From: DATAXV01 sp036272915
GTDB lineage: Bacteria; Chloroflexota; Dormibacteria; Dormibacterales; Dormibacteraceae
Assembly (NCBI GenBank): GCA_036272915.1
Contig: DATAXV010000054.1
Span: 1-26,330 of the forward strand
Direction of reading: 5' to 3'
DNA: 26,330 nt
Shown here: one piece after another, positions 21,853-26,330 of the stretch
Position numbering within the stretch: position 1 is the first letter of the stretch
Layout: every line of letters begins with the position of its first letter
The notes under the pieces: model-generated
Told to the model about the DNA's origin: nothing
Database searches by the model: none
Seen by the model: the letters and a program-made list of their open reading frames with translations, nothing else
Made by a program: the position numbers and the translations under genes

Positions 21853-22083
21853 CTGTCCCGCGACCCGTGGTTCCACGACAAGCTGATCGGGTGGGGCCTG
21901 ATCCCGGCCAGCTGGCAGGGTGGGGTCGCCACCGCCGTGTTCATCGTCGTCTTCGTCCTCACCCTCACCCTCGGCCACCCCCTGCGCGGATCGATCGCTG
22001 CCCACATCGGGCTGGCCGTCTTCGAGCTGGTCGCCTTCATCGTCCTCGCCCACCTGACCAGCACCCACGTCGAGCCCCGCTGA
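21853..22083 (+). CDS. Small two-helix membrane protein, probable CTG start
   Basis: The frame after the sigma gene stop reads SRDPWFHDKLIGWGLIPASW, then QGGVATAVFIVVFVLTLTL, then IGLAVFELVAFIVLAHL and ends THVEPR at 22083. It forms two clear membrane helices. The RDPWF-K--GWGL-P-SWQG pattern looks like the start of a small membrane protein family I have seen without a named function. No ATG, GTG or TTG occurs in frame between the sigma stop (21798) and this segment; CTG 21853, four bases after AGGAGA, is the only plausible start. An assembly error or truncation of the 5' end is the alternative. It is probably co-transcribed with the sigma factor. Confidence 0.65.
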   Translation: MSRDPWFHDKLIGWGLIPASWQGGVATAVFIVVFVLTLTLGHPLRGSIAAHIGLAVFELVAFIVLAHLTSTHVEPR

Positions 22084-22095
22084 GGGATCGGGCGC

Positions 22096-23037
22096 TCAGC
22101 TCAGGCCGGCCAGCCGCAGCGTCCGCTCAGCGCAGAAGGCGAGCTCCTCCCAGCGCGAGGTGAAGGCCTGATAGGCCTGGGCATCCAGCCCGACGTGGAT
22201 CTCGTAGCAGGTCAGCCGCTCGTCGAACCCGGGCACCTCGAGGCCGATCTCTCGGAAGTGCCGCCTCGCCTCCTCGCGGACGTCGATGTGGCGCATCGTC
22301 TTCACCCAGGCGGAGGCGAAGGAGAGCAGACCGAGATCGTAGAGGAAGTCGCCGTAGAGCGAGCAGCCCCAGTCGAGCAGGGCGCTGACACGCCCATCCT
22401 CGACCAGGACGTTGTAGTTGAGGAGGTCGTTGTGAATCAGGTGCCGGATCTCCGGGCAGCTCGGGGCCAGCTCGAACAGCCGCTGCCTGGCCCGGAGGTA
22501 GGGGCCGTCGCCGGTCGCCGATGCGTGCAGCCGCTCACGCCAGCCGTGGGTCCTTCCGCCGGGACTATCCTCGCCGGCCTGGAGCAGATACTCGCGCCAG
22601 CTCCGCTGGAAGCCGCCCCGGCCCGGGATCCAGCCACCGTAGCCGGTCTCCGCTCCCAGGTCGATGCCGCGCAGGGTGTCGAGGGTGGTGAGCAGCGAGG
22701 GCAGCGCACGGGTCATGCCGGCGGCGTCGAGGTCGTCGAGCGGGGTCCCGGGAAGGAAGTCCGTGACCGCGAAGAAGCCGCCGAACGCCTCGCCGAATTC
22801 GAGCACGGGCGGCACCGGCAGGGCCCCGGCGACCAGCTCGGCGGCGCCCCGGTCCTTCAGGAAGTCCTCGTCGAGGACGCTGAAGCGGACGATCCGGCGC
22901 CGCCCTTTCAGGACGAAGGAGTAGGTCCGGGACCACTCTCCGTGGTTGATCGGGCCGAGCTCCCCGACGCCGGCGCCGTAGCGGCTCTCGAGGAAGGCCG
23001 CGGCCCAGCTCGGGGCGACATCCAGGCGTTCGGGCAT
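22096..23037 (-). CDS. Aminoglycoside phosphotransferase (APH) family kinase
   Basis: A 313-residue small-molecule kinase. The catalytic loop is LIHNDLLNYNVLVEDG (Asp as base, Asn for metal) and the metal-binding motif is LLDWGCSLYGDFLYDLG. This pair resembles hygromycin-B 4-O-kinases more than most APH members. The N-lobe carries WSRTYSFVLKGRRRIVRFSV with the ATP lysine region, and VTDFLPGTPLDDL lies in the hinge. The substrate may be a sugar, amino alcohol or antibiotic; resistance cannot be assumed. ATG 23037 is preferred; GTG 23055 is possible. It is convergent with the small membrane gene, 12 bases between stops. Confidence 0.88.
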   Translation of the reverse strand: MPERLDVAPSWAAAFLESRYGAGVGELGPINHGEWSRTYSFVLKGRRRIVRFSVLDEDFLKDRGAAELVAGALPVPPVLEFGEAFGGFFAVTDFLPGTPLDDLDAAGMTRALPSLLTTLDTLRGIDLGAETGYGGWIPGRGGFQRSWREYLLQAGEDSPGGRTHGWRERLHASATGDGPYLRARQRLFELAPSCPEIRHLIHNDLLNYNVLVEDGRVSALLDWGCSLYGDFLYDLGLLSFASAWVKTMRHIDVREEARRHFREIGLEVPGFDERLTCYEIHVGLDAQAYQAFTSRWEELAFCAERTLRLAGLS

Positions 23038-23085
23038 AGTCGAATGATCGCCCACGTCCCCGGATGGCCGCGGGCGTGGCCGCGA

Positions 23086-23490
23086 TCAGTAGCCGGAGAC
23101 GATCTCGTTCAGGGCCAGGACGTTCCCCTCCGTGTCCCTGAACCAGGCCGACTTGACCGGGCCGTAGTCGGTGACGTCGCCATCGACGACACCCTCCTGG
23201 CCCTGGAAGCTGGTCGAGCCGTAGTTCCGAAACTCGACGCCGCGCGACCGCAGCTCGCGGACCACCCCCTCGATGTCGTTGACCAGGAAGCTGACGATCG
23301 GGTAGTCGGGCGGGGTGCGCTCCGGGAGCTCGGTGACCACCAGCGCCGAGCCGGCTCCGGCCTGGAACATCATCGGGTCGTCGGTCAACTGTGACAGGAG
23401 CTTCAGGCCGAGGACATCCCGGTAGAACGCCCGCGCCCGGTCGCCGTCCTGGGCGGGCAGCACCGGGTTGACGTAGAAGCGGTCCAGCAT
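23086..23490 (-). CDS. VOC (glyoxalase/bleomycin-resistance fold) protein
   Basis: A 134-residue single-domain VOC protein. It starts MLDRFYVNPVLPAQDGDRAR, then AFYRDVLGLKLLSQ, and ends with SAWFRDTEGNVLALNEI, carrying the two strand pairs of the fold. ATG 23490 follows AGGAGG on the minus strand. It reads away from the ArsR gene and lies 48 bp upstream of the kinase gene, so these two may form one minus-strand operon. Enzyme activity is not predictable. Confidence 0.87.
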   Translation of the reverse strand: MLDRFYVNPVLPAQDGDRARAFYRDVLGLKLLSQLTDDPMMFQAGAGSALVVTELPERTPPDYPIVSFLVNDIEGVVRELRSRGVEFRNYGSTSFQGQEGVVDGDVTDYGPVKSAWFRDTEGNVLALNEIVSGY

Positions 23491-23583
23491 CCCTATCCTC
23501 CTTCCGGCTGCGAGGCGCGGCCTCCGGGCCGCCGACGCCAGCGTACCCCCGTTCCCAGACCCTGTACTGGCCAAACGGTGGGG

Positions 23584-23627
23584 TTGCACCTGATAAGCAT
23601 CTCCATTAATAATTAACGCAATGCTTA
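23584..23627 (+). promoter_or_regulatory. ArsR promoter with nested palindromic operator, leaderless start
   Basis: TTGCAC (23584-23589) and TAATAA (23607-23612) are 17 bp apart, placing transcription start about at the ATG 23621. TAAGCAT (23594-23600) and ATGCTTA (23621-23627) form an inverted repeat whose centre almost coincides with a second perfect palindrome TTAATAATTAA (23606-23616). The repeat overlaps the -10 box and the start codon, so ArsR binding would shut off its own operon. Confidence 0.7.
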
Positions 23628-23959
23628 ACCGGTTGGACGATACCCTGGCCGCCCTCTCGGATCCGACGCGACGCCAGGTGGTCGAGCTCCTCGGCGCCAG
23701 TCCGCTCCGGGCCAGCGAGATCGCCGAGCGCGCGGGCATGAGCCGGCCGGCGATGAGCAGGCACCTGCGCATGCTTCGCCTCAGCGGTCTGGTCGAGGTC
23801 GACCTCTCCGACCAGGACGCCCGCGCCAGGACCTACCGCCTGCGCACCGAGCGGCTGCTGGCGCTCCGGGCCTGGCTCGACCAGGTCGAGTCGTTCTGGT
23901 CGGCGCAGCTCGGCTCCTTCAAGGAGCACGCCGAGCGGACCCGGGGCGGCGTGCAGTGA
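23621..23959 (+). CDS. ArsR-family transcriptional regulator
   Basis: A 112-residue winged-helix repressor. The domain covers residues 1-95: LAALSDPTRRQVVELLGASP, then ASEIAERAGMSRPAMSRHLR and the wing LVEVDLSDQDARARTYRL. No metal-binding CxC motif is present, so it belongs to the non-metal ArsR group often paired with SRPBCC proteins. It has no ribosome site and is probably leaderless. The stop overlaps the next start (GTGA at 23956), so the following gene is coupled. Confidence 0.92.
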   Translation: MLNRLDDTLAALSDPTRRQVVELLGASPLRASEIAERAGMSRPAMSRHLRMLRLSGLVEVDLSDQDARARTYRLRTERLLALRAWLDQVESFWSAQLGSFKEHAERTRGGVQ

Positions 23960-24762
23960 CCTCGGTCGCGACCAGCGTCGACGTCGGCGTCGACCCCGCC
24001 ACCGCGTTCGGCGTCTTCGTCGACGAGATCGACGCCCGGTACCGGGTCGAGCGCGACACCGTCGTCGATCTCACCAGAACCGTGGCCATCCGCTTCGAGC
24101 CGCGCCTGGGCGGACGCCTCATGGACGTCTACGATGCGGCGACCGGCGAGGGCAGGGAGATGGGGCGGATCACGGGCTGGGAGCCGGGCCGGCGTCTGGT
24201 CTTCACCGACAACCGTGGGACCGAGGTCGAGGTCACCTTCGGGGCCGTCGCCCTGGGCACCCGCGTGACCATCGAGCACCGCGGCCTGGACCGGCTGGAG
24301 CCGGCCATGGCCGACCACGTGCGGCGCTTCGGCTGGGGCCTTCTGCTGCCCTGGTATCGCCGGCACGTCGACACCAGAAGGAGCGATGAGATGGCGTTTC
24401 TCGGCATCACCCCCTACCTCTATTACGAGGACGGCGCCGCCGCCCTCGACTGGCTCGCACGCGTCTTCGGCTTCGGCCGGACGCAGCGGAGGACGGGCGC
24501 CGACGGCAGGGTCGACGAGGCCGAGATCGAGGTCGGCCCGGCCCGGGTCATGATCAGCGGCCGCGCCCCCGGACCTCAGAACGGCCCCGGCGCCCTGCTC
24601 GTCGTCGACGTCGACGACGTCGACGCCCTTCACGCGCGGATCACCGCCGCCGGGGTCGCCTGCGACGCGCCCCGGGACGAGGTCTATGGCCCCCGCACCT
24701 GCAACGTGACCGATCCCTGGGGCTACCACTGGTACTTCTGGCAGGGCGACGCCCGGTACTGA
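23956..24762 (+). CDS. SRPBCC (AHSA1-like) - VOC fusion protein
   Basis: A 268-residue two-domain protein. Residues about 1-140 form an AHSA1/SRPBCC-type hydrophobic-pocket domain (SVDVGVDPATAFGVFVDEID, GRITGWEPGRRLVFT, GTRVTIEHRGLDRL, RFGWGLLLPWYRRH). Residues about 146-268 form a VOC domain (MAFLGITPYLYYEDGAAALD, MISGRAPGPQN, VDDVDALHARI, NVTDPWGYHWYFW). The start GTG overlaps the ArsR stop. An internal ATG (24391) preceded by AGAAGGAGCG sits exactly at the domain boundary, so the VOC domain could also be made alone. ArsR-SRPBCC pairs are common; the attached VOC domain is less so. Ligand unknown. Confidence 0.87.
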   Translation: MTSVATSVDVGVDPATAFGVFVDEIDARYRVERDTVVDLTRTVAIRFEPRLGGRLMDVYDAATGEGREMGRITGWEPGRRLVFTDNRGTEVEVTFGAVALGTRVTIEHRGLDRLEPAMADHVRRFGWGLLLPWYRRHVDTRRSDEMAFLGITPYLYYEDGAAALDWLARVFGFGRTQRRTGADGRVDEAEIEVGPARVMISGRAPGPQNGPGALLVVDVDDVDALHARITAAGVACDAPRDEVYGPRTCNVTDPWGYHWYFWQGDARY

Positions 24763-24812
24763 TCCCCACCGTCGGATCCGGCTCGGGTGGGAAGCCGCTG
24801 GGCCGGCGCATC

Positions 24813-24966
24813 CTATTCGGCGGGCGCCGGGGCGGGGATCAGGGTCCCGCCGGCGACCCTGACGCTTCCGGTCATGAAGGCGTGGAAGGCGCAGTGGTAG
24901 CGGAAGGCCCCCGCCTTGTCGAAGCGGTGGGAGAAGCGCTGACCCGCCTCGGGGACCCCGCCCGGT
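24813..24966 (-). pseudogene. C-terminal remnant of a cupredoxin
   Basis: One minus-strand frame ending at 24813 reads EAGQRFSHRFDKAGAFRYHC and AFHAFMTGSVRVAGG. The YHC-x2-H-x2-M pattern is the C-terminal type 1 copper site of plastocyanin/pseudoazurin-like proteins. The N-terminal strands with the first histidine ligand are gone; the sequence runs directly into the broken ferritin-like gene upstream in a different frame. Confidence 0.75.
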
Positions 24967-24969
24967 GCT

Positions 24970-25518
24970 CACCCCCGGTGAAGCCGATGGTGGCGGCGCT
25001 CTCGCGGAGCGCTGAGCTGCTCAGTTTGGGGATGACGCCGAGGTAGGCGCCGACGAGGGCCGCCTCGGCGGCGAGGGCCAGCTTGATGATCGACGAGGCG
25101 CTCGCGAAGGTTCCGGACGGATAGGTGAAGGCGGCCTCCTTGGCCGCCCTGCCCTCATGTGGTGGATCGCCTTGAGCAGAGCGTCGACATGCTGCTGCTC
25201 CTGCTACCGGAAGATCTGCAATGTCGTCTGCACCGCGCTGCTGAAGATTCCGGTCGCCGTCGCCCGCGTGTACGCGTCGACGGCCGGGCACTCGGCGGTC
25301 AGGGCCAGGTTGAGGATCTTGAGATCCCCCGCCTCGGCCTTGCTCAGGTGCGGTCCGGACGCCACCGAGGCGGTCGTAGCCACGCCGCGGGCGGCGATGA
25401 CGCCGACGGCGACCAGCGCCGGTCCACCGCCGGCGACGCGCGAGAAGAAGGCCCGGCCGCCCGGCTCACACCGCTTGCCGAGCGCGGCGAGCCTGTCCTG
25501 GATGTCCCCTTGACTCAT
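24970..25518 (-). pseudogene. Ferritin-like domain protein, broken by stop and frameshift
   Basis: From ATG 25518 (AGGAG on the minus strand at 25526-25530) the frame reads GRAFFSRVAGGGPALVAVGV, an export-signal-like N-terminus that resembles a Tat signal lacking one arginine. Then come DLKILNLALTAECPAVDAYT, GIFSSAVQTTLQIFR and a TAG stop at 25204-25206. The sequence continues as QEQQHVDALLKAIHHM, then after a frame change KEAAFTYPSGTFASASSIIK and VGAYLGVIPKLSSSALRESA. This is an exported ferritin-like helical-bundle protein of the type common in Actinomycetota, function unproven. Stop, frameshift and loss of the C-terminus make it a pseudogene unless the assembly is wrong. Confidence 0.8.
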
Positions 25519-25655
25519 ATCGGTGACTCCTGTCCTGGTGCCGGGCGCGCCAGCGTCAGGAGACGCGCAGGAGACCGGTGTGCGGGGACCAAACACCGAG
25601 CCGGAGAGGGTGCGAGAACCGGCCCGGATCCCCATGGAGCCGGGCCGGGACGCCG

Positions 25656-26330
25656 TCAGCTGGAGAGGTGGGGCACGACCTCCGCCGACAGCCGCTCCAT
25701 CTGCTCTAGCTGGTCGAACATCGTCGTGAAGAGGATCAGCCCGGCACCGGCCTCGGCCACCTCCCTGATCCCACGGACGCAGTCCTCCGGCGGGCCGAAC
25801 ACGGCGACCCCGGTCATCCCGCGGCGCCCGTAGAGGTGGTCGAAGAAGTCGTCGATCCTCGCCTCGGCGCGGGCGGCGTCGTCATCGACGGCGACGTAGA
25901 CGCGCTTGGCGATGGGGAAGGAGGCCGCGTCGCGACCGGCGGCCTGGAGCAGTTCGCGCAGCGTCCGCACCTGCTCGGCGAACTGCGCGGTCGTCGCCGA
26001 GCCGGCGCCGAAGAAGGCATCGCCGTGGCGCGCCGCCCGCTGCAGGGCGGCCGGGTGACCGCCGCCGAACCAGACCCGCGGGTGCGGCTTCTGGAAGGGC
26101 TTGGGCTCGGACGCGGCCCGATCCAGCTGCCAGAAGCGGCCCCCGAAGGTCACGCGAGGCTCGGTCCAGAGCGCCTTCACCAGGCGCAGCCCCTCGTTGA
26201 AGCGGGCGACCCGGCTGCTGGGGTCGATGCCGAACGCCGGCAGCGTATCCGGCCTCCCGCCGAGCCCGACCCCCACCTCCAGGCGGCCGCGGCTGAGCTG
26301 GTCGAGCGTGGCCAGGTTCTCGGCCAGGTG
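25656..26330 (-). CDS. Luciferase-like (LLM class, probably F420-dependent) oxidoreductase, partial
   Basis: A partial gene open to the window edge; 224 codons are present and the start lies beyond 26330. The visible part begins HLAENLATLDQLSRGRLEVG, followed by VGLGG, the standard TIM-barrel strand and helix of bacterial luciferase-like monooxygenases. FNEGLRLVKALWTEPRVTFG and KPHPRVWFGGGHPAALQRAA follow, then AGAGLILFTTMFDQLEQMER at the end. Such enzymes use FMN or F420; the SRGRLEVGVGLG pattern is common in the F420 group. The barrel half seen looks intact. The ferritin-like pseudogene lies downstream on the same strand. Confidence 0.9.
   Translation of the reverse strand, partial: HLAENLATLDQLSRGRLEVGVGLGGRPDTLPAFGIDPSSRVARFNEGLRLVKALWTEPRVTFGGRFWQLDRAASEPKPFQKPHPRVWFGGGHPAALQRAARHGDAFFGAGSATTAQFAEQVRTLRELLQAAGRDAASFPIAKRVYVAVDDDAARAEARIDDFFDHLYGRRGMTGVAVFGPPEDCVRGIREVAEAGAGLILFTTMFDQLEQMERLSAEVVPHLSS

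Noticed and set aside
22195..23394. Plus-strand open frame of 399 codons across the kinase and VOC genes
   Set aside because: Antisense to two genes with conserved motifs on the minus strand; its product has no domain.
1..26330. tRNA, rRNA, CRISPR array, prophage or biosynthetic gene cluster
   Set aside because: No tRNA cloverleaf, rRNA-like sequence, regularly spaced repeats, phage structural genes or assembly-line enzymes were seen.

Overview
The window is GC-rich bacterial DNA (roughly two thirds G+C), with GTG/TTG starts common, several apparently leaderless genes, and families typical of Actinomycetota and GC-rich Chloroflexota: an F420-type luciferase-like oxidoreductase, an ECF42-type sigma factor with a DGPF/YCII partner, DUF1345, DUF998, many VOC and aldo/keto reductase proteins, and an FtsH-like ATPase. 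I cannot choose between the two phyla from sequence alone. There are no rRNA or tRNA genes, no CRISPR array and no phage block.

Region 1 (1-8000) is a decaying accessory stretch. A complete IS3-family element (100-1949, near-perfect 27-bp inverted repeats, CTT target duplication) interrupts a gene that looks like an acetyltransferase. The element carries a third gene between its ends, a small zinc-cluster protein translationally coupled to OrfB. Downstream are a tyrosine-recombinase scrap, an intact VOC protein, an F420/NADP-reductase-like protein, a frameshifted LuxR-type tail, an intact divergent TetR / ketopantoate-reductase-like pair with a palindromic operator, then two damaged genes abutting each other: an aldo/keto reductase and a MocR-type aminotransferase-domain regulator that has lost its PLP lysine.

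Region 2 (8000-16000) is mostly intact and co-directional: TetR regulator, ICMT-like membrane methyltransferase, DUF998 membrane protein, transglutaminase-like protein and a GH172 (DUF2961) glycosidase with a recognisable promoter/operator. Facing these are a 90-aa orphan and an aldo/keto reductase. Next is a 698-aa membrane AAA+ metalloprotease related to FtsH, with extra N-terminal membrane segments and two insertions in its ATPase domain.

Region 3 (15800-19450) has an acyltransferase tail remnant, a 6-phosphogluconolactonase-type beta-propeller lactonase, a 128-aa conserved protein, an unidentified C-terminal remnant and a second aldo/keto reductase.

Region 4 (19446-24762) is a compact set of regulatory and small-molecule-domain genes. 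It holds a DUF1345 membrane protein, a DGPF/YCII protein coupled to an ECF42-type sigma factor, a small two-helix membrane protein with no ATG/GTG/TTG start, an aminoglycoside-phosphotransferase-like kinase, a VOC protein, and an ArsR regulator coupled to an SRPBCC-VOC fusion. The ArsR promoter has nested palindromes and probably makes a leaderless mRNA.

Region 5 (24813-26330) has a cupredoxin tail fused by an apparent deletion to a broken ferritin-like gene, then a partial luciferase-like oxidoreductase running off the edge.

Best leads: the IS3 passenger gene, the divergent FtsH-like protease, the CTG-start membrane protein, the SRPBCC-VOC fusion with an internal start, and the promoter/operator structures at 5264-5290, 10774-10807, 20135-20162 and 23584-23627.
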